Source: Nitrospina sp.
GTDB taxonomy: Bacteria; Nitrospinota; Nitrospinia; Nitrospinales; JACRGP01
DNA: 64,000 bases
Direction: 5' to 3'
Assembly (NCBI GenBank): GCA_024648695.1
Contig: JACAVV010000016.1
Span: forward strand, 1-64,000
The notes below the pieces were generated by a model. It worked only from the letters and a program-made list of their open reading frames with translations. It was not told the DNA's origin and searched no databases. Shown in pieces: positions 26,561 through 35,625 of this stretch. Both the position numbers and the translations under genes were made by a program. The first letter of the stretch is position 1; each line of letters starts with the position of its first letter.

Positions 26561-27976
26561 CTAATTTTTCTGACTCACTGCCCAGATGACTATAAACGAC
26601 AGCAGGAATGCGGGAACGAGTTCGTAGATGATGTCGTCTGACAAGCCGGTGATTTTCCATATCAATGTGGTGCCAAAGCCGGTGAGCATGCCTGCGATGG
26701 CGGCGGTTCTGGTTACTTTCTTGTAATAAAGGGTGGCCAGGATCACGGGTCCGAAGCTGGCGCCCAGTCCGGACCAGGCGAACAGGACGAACCAGAAAAT
26801 AACCTTCACTTCATTCAAGGCTATGAGCATCGCTCCGATTCCCAGAACAACGATGGTGCCGCGACTGATGGAAATCAGTGTTTTATGGGACGGTTCGCGT
26901 TTCAAGAGTTTTCGGTAAAAATCGTGTGCCAGTGAGGAAGCCGCGACAATGATTTGGGCCGACACGGTACTCATGATAGCCGCCAACACGCCGGTGAGAA
27001 CCACGGCCGATACAATCGTCGGCAAAAGCATTTCTGCGGCTCTGGGAAACAAGTGCTCCGGGTCTGACAGTTCGGGCAATAAAGCTTTGCCGCTGATTCC
27101 TAACAGAATTGCCGATGAATAGATGAGGAGTCCCCAGCCAAAAGCGATCCAGATGCCCTGTTGAATAGTCTTGGTATCCTTCGCCGCCATATAGCGGTTG
27201 AGCACATGCGGTTGGCCGGGATAACCCAGACCAATGCCCAGCAGACCGATCATCGAACCAAAAAAAACGGGCAGAGTTTTACCTCCCATCCAATCCAACG
27301 TATCCGGGGAGTTAGCGTTCACCTGGTTCGCCATTTCCGAAAAGCCACCAAGATGCACCAGTGCGGTGATCGCCAATATCACCAATCCCACCACCATGAT
27401 CAGTCCCTGAATAAAGTCGGTCCAGGCAACCGCTAAAAATCCGCCCATGGAGGTGTACGATAGAATGATAGCGGCACCAATGGGGATGCTCCAGTAATGG
27501 GGAATGCCAAACATAGCATCGAAAGTTTTTCCCACGGCGGTAAACTGGGCGGCGACATAGGCCATCATGCAGGAAAATATGATAACGACTGAAATGATCC
27601 GGAGCACATGAGTGTCGTCTTTGAAATGCGACTCCAGATAATCCGGAATGGTGATGGAATTGGTTTCGTGCGAATGTTTTCGTAGACGTTCGGCGACAAA
27701 TAGCCAGTTGATGCTGTAACCCAGCAGGCATCCCGGCAAAAACCACGCGGCGGACAATCCTTCTTTATAGGCCAGTCCAACGGTGCCCAGCACGGCCCAG
27801 GCGCTTTCCGAACTGGCGGTAGAGGAAATGGCAGTCACCCAGGCTTTCAACGAACGGTTGGCGAGAAAAAAGTCGAGGGGAGATTCGGTGGACTTCGAGG
27901 AAACGTAACCGATGGCCACCATAGCCAGGAGATAAATAAAGAAAACCGCGCCGATGGCGCCTGATAGTTCCGTCAT
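26561..27976 (-). CDS. Sodium:solute symporter, PutP-like
   Basis: A 471-aa SSS-family (SLC5) transporter with about 13 membrane segments. Homology to sodium/proline symporter PutP is plain at the N-terminus (FFLANRSLKAWVTAISSTAS, then SINWLFVAERLRKHS) and in the Na+ site region SSTASSESAW and TVSAQIIVAASSLAHDFY. Proline or another small solute such as an osmolyte is the likely substrate. The ATG at 27976 aligns with PutP; the 13 extra codons upstream do not. A near-consensus promoter lies only six bases before this ATG, so the mRNA is predicted to be leaderless or nearly so. Confidence 0.88.
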   Translation of the reverse strand: MTELSGAIGAVFFIYLLAMVAIGYVSSKSTESPLDFFLANRSLKAWVTAISSTASSESAWAVLGTVGLAYKEGLSAAWFLPGCLLGYSINWLFVAERLRKHSHETNSITIPDYLESHFKDDTHVLRIISVVIIFSCMMAYVAAQFTAVGKTFDAMFGIPHYWSIPIGAAIILSYTSMGGFLAVAWTDFIQGLIMVVGLVILAITALVHLGGFSEMANQVNANSPDTLDWMGGKTLPVFFGSMIGLLGIGLGYPGQPHVLNRYMAAKDTKTIQQGIWIAFGWGLLIYSSAILLGISGKALLPELSDPEHLFPRAAEMLLPTIVSAVVLTGVLAAIMSTVSAQIIVAASSLAHDFYRKLLKREPSHKTLISISRGTIVVLGIGAMLIALNEVKVIFWFVLFAWSGLGASFGPVILATLYYKKVTRTAAIAGMLTGFGTTLIWKITGLSDDIIYELVPAFLLSFIVIWAVSQKN

Positions 27977-27982
27977 GCTTGT

Positions 27983-28011
27983 ATTATAAAGGATGACCGG
28001 TTTTCTGCCAA
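27983..28011 (-). promoter_or_regulatory. Near-consensus sigma70 promoter abutting the symporter start codon
   Basis: On the minus strand: -35 TTGGCA (5 of 6), spacer of exactly 17, -10 TATAAT (6 of 6), then ACAAGC and the ATG. The expected transcription start falls on or next to the A of the start codon, and no ribosome site is present. Confidence 0.6.
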
Positions 28012-28177
28012 CCACTAGGCAGAGAGTCGGGTTTTCTTGCGACCTGTAATTTTTCTACGTGGTCCGAAAGTTATGGTTCCAACAATCTGTGCTCCTGCGC
28101 CTTGGCATAGATCAGGTTATAATAAAGGTAGCTTTAAATGGTGACGCCTTTAGTGGCGTATTGAAAGGTTCGTTCCT

Positions 28178-28867
28178 ATGATGAAATCCGCGCTTGTCAT
28201 CCTTTCTATTTGGATGCTATCACAATCTTCGCTCAATTCGATGAGCGGGACGGTCGTGGCTGTGCAGTCCGGTGACTCCTTTAGCCTAAATGTGGATGGA
28301 GAATTATTCCGGATTCGTCTCGCAGATGTGGATTGTCCTGAAGTGAAGCAATCGATGTACCGGCAGGCGATGCAATTCACTCGCGACTTGATTCTTGGAA
28401 AATTGATCCGCGTGAATTACGAAATGATCGACCGGTTTGGAACCGTGGTCGCCTATGTGGTTCTGCCAGATGGGCGCATTTTGAATGAGGTTCTTTTGAA
28501 AGAGGGCTGGGCGTGGCATTACAGGGTACGGGTGGACCATAAAATCGAATTGGAGCAACTGGAATACGAAGCCTGGTCAGCCCGATTGGGTATCTGGGTC
28601 GATCCCGAACCGGTTCCCCCCTGGGTGTATCGCCGTGAAGGCCGATTGCCCACGCCGCCTTCTTCCCCTTCGGGAGTGGATTACGATCAGATTCTAAATT
28701 ACGGGCTGGTGGGTAATGTAAAAACCAAAGTGTTTTCCTGGCCTGCTTGCTCAGGGTATCAAGGACGGGTTTCGAAGTGGAAGTCGCGGAAAATATTCAG
28801 CAACAAACTGCAAGCGGAGTCGCTGGGATACAAGGCGGACAAATCGTGCAGGAGTAATCGCCGATGA
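28178..28867 (+). CDS. Staphylococcal-nuclease-like (thermonuclease) protein
   Basis: A 229-aa SNase-fold protein (about residues 22-140). Motifs: VQSGDSFSLNVDGE, the Arg and Asp/Glu of RIRLADVDCPE (equivalents of nuclease Arg35 and Glu43) and the third catalytic Arg near MIDRFGTVVAYV. An N-terminal hydrophobic stretch probably acts as a signal peptide. The C-terminal 55 residues (NVKTKVFSW, PACSGY, KAESLGYKADKSC-like ending) resemble the small Cys-containing Ada/excalibur-type module often fused to secreted nucleases. A short hairpin ACGCC/GGCGT lies at 28143-28158 just upstream. Confidence 0.85.
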   Translation: MMKSALVILSIWMLSQSSLNSMSGTVVAVQSGDSFSLNVDGELFRIRLADVDCPEVKQSMYRQAMQFTRDLILGKLIRVNYEMIDRFGTVVAYVVLPDGRILNEVLLKEGWAWHYRVRVDHKIELEQLEYEAWSARLGIWVDPEPVPPWVYRREGRLPTPPSSPSGVDYDQILNYGLVGNVKTKVFSWPACSGYQGRVSKWKSRKIFSNKLQAESLGYKADKSCRSNRR

Positions 28868-28877
28868 CAGGTTAAAA

Positions 28878-29348
28878 TCACTTGAGGCAGGAATTCACAT
28901 GGATCGTGCGGCGTTTTCCGGGAATACGAATCCAGTCGACTTCATTGAACCCTGAGATGTCCATCTGGATTTCCTGAAGCTGGCTGGCGCTGACCAGTTT
29001 TCGATAGTGCAAGGTGTTCAGAGCCCAGCAATCGGCCAGCTCTTCTTGTTCGTAACTTATCTCTCTCTGGTCCAAATGGTCGAAAAGGTGGTGGGCGCAT
29101 TCGCGATACTCAAAAAACATTCGGGTCTTGGGATGAATTGAAGGCATGACATTGGGGTTGTAACGAATCGTTGGCCAGTTGTCAGAAGCAAAGTCCGCCT
29201 GGGCGAGGGTGAGGAGACTGTCGTCCTCGATCCATAGTACGTTGTAGCCTTTGGAATCAATGCATCCTTCTATCGGGCTCTGTGCTTTAGCCTTAAAAGG
29301 AATTGTTAGAACCAGGGCCAAGCATAATATAATCCCCATACCCTTCAT
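28878..29348 (-). CDS. Secreted protein with a degenerate HExxH-like zinc motif
   Basis: A 156-aa protein with a clear signal peptide (MKGMGIILCLALVLTIPFKA). Residues about 80-110 read FEYRECAHHLFDH followed by EELADCWALNTL. This layout (xExxHH, then Glu-Ala-Asp) recalls small periplasmic gluzincin-like proteins with HECAHH and an ExxAD third-ligand helix. The first motif position is Arg here, so metal binding or catalysis may be lost or altered. It is convergent with the nuclease gene. Confidence 0.65.
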   Translation of the reverse strand: MKGMGIILCLALVLTIPFKAKAQSPIEGCIDSKGYNVLWIEDDSLLTLAQADFASDNWPTIRYNPNVMPSIHPKTRMFFEYRECAHHLFDHLDQREISYEQEELADCWALNTLHYRKLVSASQLQEIQMDISGFNEVDWIRIPGKRRTIHVNSCLK

Positions 29349-29554
29349 AATGTTCTCCTCCGCAAAAACCCGGAATCAGGAATTCAAAATTTTTAGAATT
29401 TCCGGCAAGATTAATTTTCGAACAAAATTAAAACATTTTGGGAAGGACCTATTATACCACGAAGAATCAGTAAGGAGAGGATCGCGCGTATTATTTTTTA
29501 ACGAGGTAGGGCAAGGACAAACAGGTTGCGGCAACACGCTAAAAAGCACCCTTT

Positions 29555-31747
29555 CTACTTAACCCTCAAAGACACTGAACCGTCCCAGTCTTTCGGCAGT
29601 TTTTCGGGATTCAGGTTGACGATGCGATCCACGATTTCCTGCGAAGCCAAGTCGTCCGGACGCAGAGCAAGGGCATTGCATAACTGGTCCATAGCGGCTG
29701 GAAATTTTCGGTCGAGGAAGGATTCAAATGCATTCTGGTAGGTAGTGAAATACTCGAGGTCTTTGGCATCCAGGCCCTCTCCGTTTTGCCCGTATACTTC
29801 GAAAATTTTTACCGACTTTTTCTTGCCCTTCACTTTGACCACATCCAGAGCACGGGTTGAAAACAAATTGGGGGTCAATCTGGAATACGTTGCCTCGGAT
29901 ACGATTAATTGAGTCCCATAAAGTTTATTGGTTCCTTCCAGGCGCGATGCTAAATTCACCGCATCCCCGATGACGGTGTAATCGAAGGACTTTTCCGAAC
30001 CCATGTTACCGATGATCATTTTCCCTGTGTTAATTCCAATTCGGCAATGCAACTGGGGAAATCCCATGGCATTCCAGCTTTCCTCCGAATCCCTGGCTTT
30101 TTTCAACATTTTTAGTCCGGCGCGAACCGCGCGGTCGGCATGGTCGGGAATAGTCAAAGGCGCTCCAAAAACCGCCATGATGGCGTCACCCAGATATTTG
30201 TCGATGATGCCTTCTTCTTCAAAGACGATTTCCGTCATGTCCGTTAAATACCGGTTGAGAAACTGGACCAGCTTTTTGGGATCGTGTTGTTCGGAAATGG
30301 TTGTGAAATTGGCAAGGTCGATGAACAGGACGGATAACTCGCGTTCCTGTCCCCCCAACTGTAGCAGGTCGGGGTGGTCGATCAAATGTTTCACCACTTT
30401 TTCCGGGACGTATTTGAAGAACGCGTTTTGAATGAATTCTCTTTCCTTGGACACTTCCAGGTGGACCCCAAGCATCAACAACAAAAAGAAAACGGTTCCG
30501 GTCGACAGTATGGTTACGATGGGAAATAAGGAGAAATGGATCATCTCGTACCAGGTGGTGCTCAGGAGGGCGATCAAAATGGCCGCCCCGATTCCAAGGG
30601 GCCACCAGGATGACCGGAACCAAATCGAAAATCCCAGCAAAACCCCGATCGATACCAACACACCGATAGTTTCCCAAAACGACCATTCCTCATAAAACGT
30701 ATTATTAAGGTAAGCGTTCAATAAGGAAGCATGAACCGCTACCAGAGGCACGTCCTCTTCCAAAGGAGTGTTGCCAATATCCGTAGCCTGTTGAGACACT
30801 TCCCCAACAAAAACGAAATTGGCCTGAAAAATGTCTTCCAGATTTCCCCTGATGTTCGGGTCCTCGAAATGTTTGAACAGGGTGTGCATGCCCATTTGCT
30901 TGAAATCTTCGTTCCATAACCTTGGATAAGGAACGAAGACTTTGCCAAATTCATCAATGGGAACCCGGACATCCTTTTCCAGAAAACTTCCTTTTATGGC
31001 TGGAATAATAACTTCCTTCCCCCAGCGAATAATCACTTTTTCGAAGGGAACCCGCATGTAATCGAGGAACATAGACAAGCTGAGGCTTGGGAAATATTTT
31101 GAATCGATTCGCAATACGATGGAGTTGTGACGGAAAATACCGTCCCGGTCTTCCAGCATATTGATATGGCCCGATTTGTATGCGTTCATGGCAAATGGTT
31201 CCAGATGCATAAACGGGCGAGTGGCGTAAGTGGGCTTTGGAACGCCATGCTCCTCGGGGTTTTTTAAATACTCATTACGCAGGCGTTTGTAGCTGGGGCT
31301 GGATTCCCATTGGAATGGTTCCGGCTTTTCTGACAGATGAAAACCTATGGGTAAAAATACCAGCCCCAGGTTCTCCAGAGACTGTGTGAATTGGTTATCT
31401 GATTCCGTATTGCTCGGTCGTGGGAAGATCATATCGTAAGCGACCGATTGCGGTTCCAGTTCGGCGAGAATATTGTTCAGGTGGGCAAGGTCTGCCCTGT
31501 CTAAATAGTTTTTTCCTATGGTTGAATACGTTTCGTCCGAGATGGTGATGTAAACAATTTGGTCGGAAACTTCGGGACCAAATTGCTGAAGTATTGCTTT
31601 CTTGTAAAACCAGTCCAAAGCCCGGTAATCCCATCGGCTCCAAACCGATCCGATAACCAGGAAAACAAGGACTGTCGATCCTATAAGGATTGAAGTGAGG
31701 ATCGCCAGATGCTGTATGAGTTTTCTAGTTCTTAACTTTAAAGTCAT
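29555..31747 (-). CDS. CHASE2-domain adenylate/guanylate cyclase
   Basis: A 730-aa membrane-bound class III nucleotide cyclase. A first membrane segment (about 14-36) leads into a periplasmic CHASE2 sensor (about 45-340, with ETYSTIGKNYLDRADLA and FVFVGEVSQQATDIGNTP). Three membrane segments (about 360-435) and the catalytic domain (about 465-640) follow. The two metal Asp residues are visible in LFIDLANFT and YLGDAIMAVFG, and the transition-state region in DYTVIGDAVNLASRLE. It probably makes cAMP. The start overlaps the end of the upstream secreted-protein gene by 23 bases, so the two are likely co-regulated. Confidence 0.93.
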   Translation of the reverse strand: MTLKLRTRKLIQHLAILTSILIGSTVLVFLVIGSVWSRWDYRALDWFYKKAILQQFGPEVSDQIVYITISDETYSTIGKNYLDRADLAHLNNILAELEPQSVAYDMIFPRPSNTESDNQFTQSLENLGLVFLPIGFHLSEKPEPFQWESSPSYKRLRNEYLKNPEEHGVPKPTYATRPFMHLEPFAMNAYKSGHINMLEDRDGIFRHNSIVLRIDSKYFPSLSLSMFLDYMRVPFEKVIIRWGKEVIIPAIKGSFLEKDVRVPIDEFGKVFVPYPRLWNEDFKQMGMHTLFKHFEDPNIRGNLEDIFQANFVFVGEVSQQATDIGNTPLEEDVPLVAVHASLLNAYLNNTFYEEWSFWETIGVLVSIGVLLGFSIWFRSSWWPLGIGAAILIALLSTTWYEMIHFSLFPIVTILSTGTVFFLLLMLGVHLEVSKEREFIQNAFFKYVPEKVVKHLIDHPDLLQLGGQERELSVLFIDLANFTTISEQHDPKKLVQFLNRYLTDMTEIVFEEEGIIDKYLGDAIMAVFGAPLTIPDHADRAVRAGLKMLKKARDSEESWNAMGFPQLHCRIGINTGKMIIGNMGSEKSFDYTVIGDAVNLASRLEGTNKLYGTQLIVSEATYSRLTPNLFSTRALDVVKVKGKKKSVKIFEVYGQNGEGLDAKDLEYFTTYQNAFESFLDRKFPAAMDQLCNALALRPDDLASQEIVDRIVNLNPEKLPKDWDGSVSLRVK

Positions 31748-32333
31748 ACCGCTTGATCAAAAAAGACTTTCCGGAGTAAGTTCTCAACTTGTTGATAAAC
31801 GAGTCTTTACCCAATCCTCGAACGTTTCCTGCGATAGCAATGGTTTTTTCCGAATGGTCTCCAAGACCCATGGAACTCTTTTTCATCAAATCCCCTTCGA
31901 GAGAGGCCCATTTATCAAAGCTGGCGGATCCCTTATCCAGCAATGAAGTGACTTCCAGAAGTTCTACCGGACTGCAAATGATGGTAAAGGATTCCTTTGG
32001 GCTCGAACCGTCCGGTTGAAAATACTGGTCCTTACTGGGAAGGATAAGCGGACTATTTTTAAAAACCTTGCCCTTGTGAATGAGCGTTGAAGTATTGACG
32101 TCCGAGGATACGATATAAACGTTGGCATCTTCGTGAGTCGCCACATAGATCCTGATTTTATCGTTGGCATGCAAACGGTCCCGGGACTTCGCCCGAAGGG
32201 TGCCCCCTTCAGTCGCAATTTCAATGCCTATTTTGGCGCGCACAACATCCTCTGCAAAACTATTGACAATCAACAATCCGCTGATTAAAAAATTGATCAA
32301 TATTAAGAGCCATAAACGTGTTGATATTTTCAT
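31725..32333 (-). CDS. Secreted DUF4384-like protein coupled to the CHASE2 cyclase
   Basis: A 202-aa protein with an N-terminal signal or anchor segment (about 8-28) and a beta-rich domain about 40-150 resembling DUF4384 (LHANDKIRIYVATHEDANVYIVS, in part; PLILPSKDQYFQPDGSSPKES). Such domains occur with CHASE2 or caspase-like signalling proteins. The ATG at 32333 has GAGGA eight bases upstream and is preferred over one five codons earlier. It overlaps the cyclase gene by 23 bases, suggesting a ligand-sensing partner for the CHASE2 domain. Confidence 0.7.
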   Translation of the reverse strand: MKISTRLWLLILINFLISGLLIVNSFAEDVVRAKIGIEIATEGGTLRAKSRDRLHANDKIRIYVATHEDANVYIVSSDVNTSTLIHKGKVFKNSPLILPSKDQYFQPDGSSPKESFTIICSPVELLEVTSLLDKGSASFDKWASLEGDLMKKSSMGLGDHSEKTIAIAGNVRGLGKDSFINKLRTYSGKSFLIKRYDFKVKN

Positions 32334-32415
32334 GACGTGGATCCTCATCCAGGGGTTTATACCTTAATAAAAGCAAGTTGAATGGGTTAGCTTACATACT
32401 TAGCTTCAAAAAAAA

Positions 32416-33111
32416 TCAGAGTCCCTTTATCAATTCAATCAATTCAGCCAAACCGCTAGTAACGAAACTCGCTTCTTTAAATTCGATTCCCATATTTAAT
32501 TTATTTCTTACAATAATGCAGTGCATTCCCGCTTGCCGGGCCGCTTTCATTCCCTTCAAAGCATCTTCCAGAACGAAACATTTTTCAGGTGCGACCTCAA
32601 GGGCTCTGGCGGCTTCCAGAAAAATATCCGGAAACGGCTTTTCCCGGCTGGCGGCTTCTTTTCCTAATATGACCGGGAACAAAGGCTCCGCGTCGGCGTT
32701 CCGCAAAATGGCCCGGATATCGTGCCCCCAGGAGCCTGAGGCTATTGCCACAGGAAACTTCTTTTTTAGCAGAGTGACCAATTCAATCGCCTGATCAAAC
32801 AGCTTGATTTCACCACTGTTGCAAAACCGCGAATAAATCTCGAATTTTTGTTCACGCAACTGTTCAGGAGCCAGATCTATGTCGAGTTGGTAACGTTCGA
32901 TTTCTCCCTTGATGCCACCCCCTTTGGAGGTAAATTCCACCCAATACTCATCCGGGTCGATATGATGTCCAAATTGCTTGAAAACATCATAATAAGCCCG
33001 ATAATGGTAGGGTTCAGAATCGGCAATCAGTCCGTCGAAATCGAAGATACAAGCGTCGCTGGAATGGAGAATAGCCCCCAATCGTTCCGTTCGTTTTAAC
33101 AGGTCTACCAT
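32416..33111 (-). CDS. HAD-superfamily hydrolase, beta-phosphoglucomutase-like
   Basis: A 231-aa subfamily IA HAD phosphatase. Motif I is IFDFDGLIADSE (nucleophile and acid/base Asp), motif II VAIASGSWGHD, motif III Lys in SREKPFPDIF, and motif IV FVLEDALKGMKAA. The cap domain (about 25-95) is helical as in PGMB/phosphoglycolate phosphatases. The substrate cannot be read from sequence. It stands alone between non-coding stretches. Confidence 0.88.
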   Translation of the reverse strand: MVDLLKRTERLGAILHSSDACIFDFDGLIADSEPYHYRAYYDVFKQFGHHIDPDEYWVEFTSKGGGIKGEIERYQLDIDLAPEQLREQKFEIYSRFCNSGEIKLFDQAIELVTLLKKKFPVAIASGSWGHDIRAILRNADAEPLFPVILGKEAASREKPFPDIFLEAARALEVAPEKCFVLEDALKGMKAARQAGMHCIIVRNKLNMGIEFKEASFVTSGLAELIELIKGL

Positions 33112-33565
33112 ACACCTTTAGGATAAGCGATTGCTTGTAATAAGCAAGCACGGATTTAGGAATAAAGTTAAAATAAAAACCTGGGAAAATGTTACGATTC
33201 CACTTTCTCCGGGAAACCTTTTTGAATCAGATTAAATTATCTGGTGGCATTTTAATATAAGGGCTGAGCCGGCGCAAAAATTACCCTGAAAATTGCCCTA
33301 ATTATGGACAAGAGCACCCCCTCTTCCCATCGCGGAAGAAGGCCGGGGTGAGGCCGTGCAAAGCCCGGCATTTCCCCATAATCATTTAAAGGAGGGTCAG
33401 GGGATTTGCGGCCAAAGTCCCAAAAAACAGAGTTCCCAAACAGGTATTTGGCTGGTTTGAATTGTTTTATTGACCTCAATTCTCTTTTCCAGAACCAATC
33501 TTAAGAACAGGCAGGATTTCGTAGCCTGAAAAGTCGTTGCGTCATCCAGTATCGAGAGATAACCC
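33112..33565. other. 454-base non-coding region with a REP-like/MITE-like element
   Basis: No credible gene. It contains dispersed palindrome copy 3 (33317-33353), itself bracketed by ATTATGG (33301) and CCATAAT (33382), and the promoter area of the 123-aa gene. Confidence 0.6.
33301..33382. repeat. Possible miniature element enclosing REP-like copy 3
   Basis: Inverted 7-base ends ATTATGG (33301-33307) and CCATAAT (33376-33382) enclose the GC-rich palindrome at 33317-33353. The 82-base size and terminal repeats suit a REP-type singlet or small MITE. Confidence 0.45.
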
Positions 33566-33937
33566 ATGCATACTATTTATAAAGAAGTCGATTTAACGGA
33601 TGTCCACCGCATCCTGCAGTACTGTGAATCCCATTCCATAAAAAACGGTGGACTGTTCGAAGTGTATACCCAGCCCGGATTCGACTTGCACATGATTATC
33701 GTCAATTCCTGTCCGGAAGATGGCCCCTCAGATATGTTCCGCCCCTTAGGTGCGTTTTATTTAAACTATTTGAATCCCGGAGTGATATCCATAGAAGAGG
33801 AAGACCCTCATTACGACGGAGTCGAATCGCGAAAGCGCCACGTGGCCGCCGTCAAACAGGTAATCGATATACTATTAAAGGAAGGCTATCCGGGAACTCA
33901 CATTAAATTCAACGATCTGCCCCCTTTGAAATTTTAA
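33566..33937 (+). CDS. Small protein of unknown function
   Basis: A 123-aa soluble acidic protein, not recognised. It looks alpha/beta, with a helical start (VDLTDVHRILQYCESH) and a C-terminal helix followed by TGxHIKFND-like ending (GTHIKFNDLPPLKF). A GAGAGA stretch lies just before the ATG. It stands alone between two non-coding, repeat-bearing gaps. Confidence 0.65.
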   Translation: MHTIYKEVDLTDVHRILQYCESHSIKNGGLFEVYTQPGFDLHMIIVNSCPEDGPSDMFRPLGAFYLNYLNPGVISIEEEDPHYDGVESRKRHVAAVKQVIDILLKEGYPGTHIKFNDLPPLKF

Positions 33938-34260
33938 ATTCCCAGGATCCTGTTCAGGCAAAAACGAAAGCGATGTAAAAGGAAGAGTCATAATTCCCCC
34001 TCACCCCTCCTTCTCCCGCCAGAGGAGAGGGATGAAACAGGGCCGAAGGCCCTCGTTATAAACTTTATATTTTAACGGCTTTTTATCCGGCGGATTAAAA
34101 ATCATACTTGATACGACCAGAAAATTAGAAAACATTGCTCCTCAAGAGGGAATAAATCCGAACTTTTTACTCTCAGTTAACAGTGGTGTCCTTTTTTTGG
34201 GATTGTTATAATTGCGTCGATTGTCAGCAAAGAAAAATTTTTGGGAGCCAATAAACGACT
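33938..34260. other. 323-base non-coding region with REP-like copy 4
   Basis: Contains the palindrome family member at 33995-34032 and a perfect AGGGCC-GAA-GGCCCT hairpin at 34039-34053. No gene is visible; the promoter of the PhyH-family gene should lie near its end. Confidence 0.55.
33995..34053. repeat. REP-like palindrome, copy 4, plus adjoining hairpin
   Basis: CCCCCTCACCCCTCC and TTCTCCC are followed by AGAGGAGAGGGA, then the AGGGCC-GAA-GGCCCT stem-loop 7 bases later. Confidence 0.6.
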
Positions 34261-35205
34261 ATGCCGATCAATATACCCTGGTTTGAATCCCTGGATTTTT
34301 ACGATCAGATCAAGGAGAAAAACTTCGACCCGGAAACTGAAAAGCGGGTGATTCAACTGCATGAAGAAGGCTTTTGCGTGTTTGATCCTGAAATTGATCC
34401 CCAATTGATCGATGCCGTTATTTCCGATATGGCAGGGAAATACAAAACTGAAGGCCGCCTGAATGAACAACGCCGTGTATTGGATGGCTGGTCGATTTCG
34501 GAAAATGTGCGAAAGTTAGCGATCCTGCCTCAGGTGATTGGGTTTCTGGAAAAGGTTTACGGTCGCAAGCCAATTCCTTTTCAAACCTTGAATTTTGAAA
34601 TTGGATCGGAACAAAAGACCCATAGCGACACCGTCCACTTCAATACGATTCCTCCCCGCTTCATGTGCGGTGTTTGGGTGGCGCTGGAGGATATCGACGA
34701 GAATAATGGTCCGGTGCATTATTACCCCGGCAGTCATAAACTTCCCATTTTCGATATGGCAGAACTTGGCCTTCGGGGGAGCCAGGCAAAATTGCCCTAC
34801 GAATTTTACGGGTTTTATGAAGACTATGTCGAGCGTTTGATGAAAAACATGGGACTGCCGCGCAAAGATTTAATTATGAAACGTGGAGAGGCTTTGATTT
34901 GGTCGGCGAACCTGTTTCATGGGGGGAGTAAAATTCTGGATACTTCCAGAACCCGCCTCAGTCAAGTCACGCATTATTATTTCGAGGATTGTTTATATTA
35001 CTCTCCCATGCTGTCGTCACTTGCCGATGGAACTATTTATGTGAGAAACCCCGCAGACCTGATCATAGGCAAGACGCTTCCAATCTCCCGGTTTTTCAAG
35101 TGTGCAAGCTCCGCAGGTTTCGGCACCGGGCGGGTGGTTTCCATGGTGGTCAGCACGGTGCTTAAAAAGGCAGGAATCGTGTTCCGGAAGTTGACGAATA
35201 AATAA
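34261..35205 (+). CDS. PhyH-family Fe(II)/2-oxoglutarate dioxygenase
   Basis: A 314-aa phytanoyl-CoA dioxygenase-type oxygenase with a double-stranded beta-helix core. The iron ligands appear as HSD in EQKTHSDTVHF (about residue 119) and the distal His in SANLFHGGSKI (about 220). The 2-oxoglutarate-binding Arg is in TSRTRLSQVTHYYF. VHYYPGSHKLP is typical of the family. The substrate is unknown; such enzymes hydroxylate lipids, osmolytes (ectoine) or secondary metabolites. The 3' end overlaps the convergent 4-TM gene by 44 bases. Confidence 0.88.
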   Translation: MPINIPWFESLDFYDQIKEKNFDPETEKRVIQLHEEGFCVFDPEIDPQLIDAVISDMAGKYKTEGRLNEQRRVLDGWSISENVRKLAILPQVIGFLEKVYGRKPIPFQTLNFEIGSEQKTHSDTVHFNTIPPRFMCGVWVALEDIDENNGPVHYYPGSHKLPIFDMAELGLRGSQAKLPYEFYGFYEDYVERLMKNMGLPRKDLIMKRGEALIWSANLFHGGSKILDTSRTRLSQVTHYYFEDCLYYSPMLSSLADGTIYVRNPADLIIGKTLPISRFFKCASSAGFGTGRVVSMVVSTVLKKAGIVFRKLTNK

Positions 35206-35620
35206 TTTTCCAATTCAGGAACTTTTTCTTTAAATTCTTCCACGGAGGAAAGGTCTTAAACAAAATAATGCCAAAAGGAATCCACCAAATCAGGTCGTTG
35301 AAAATAATATGAATTCCAAAAATCATTGGAAGTTGTCCGTTTATTACCGCACTTGCAAAACCCAAAGGACCCAAAACTTTTCCCATAAGTCCCACTAGCA
35401 CAATCGGCCAATGAACGGCAGGGTCCCTGGCGGCCAACCAATATCCCACTCCATAAACGCCAACGATCATTCCAATACACTGCCACAACTGGGGATATAT
35501 GGGTGGAGCCATTCCGAGAAATTCGAAACTCTGTACAGGGAATAAAATGGCTATGGCTCCCCAAAGGAAATTATAAATCGCCGCCAAACGCAAAGTGTTT
35601 TGCATCGATTGTTTTTGCAT
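35162..35620 (-). CDS. Four-TM membrane protein of unknown function
   Basis: A 152-aa integral membrane protein with segments at about 10-29, 45-62, 75-100 and 107-125 and a Lys-rich cytoplasmic tail. It has no family I can name. It starts five bases after the stop of the 48-aa membrane protein gene and is in the same orientation as the CarH-type regulator. Its end overlaps the convergent PhyH gene. Confidence 0.75.
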   Translation of the reverse strand: MQKQSMQNTLRLAAIYNFLWGAIAILFPVQSFEFLGMAPPIYPQLWQCIGMIVGVYGVGYWLAARDPAVHWPIVLVGLMGKVLGPLGFASAVINGQLPMIFGIHIIFNDLIWWIPFGIILFKTFPPWKNLKKKFLNWKIIYSSTSGTRFLPF

Positions 35621-35625
35621 GATAA

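Noticed and set aside
33301-33382. CRISPR array or riboswitch in the non-coding gap
   Set aside because: Only one palindrome is present with no regularly spaced repeats or unique spacers, and no aptamer core could be recognised.
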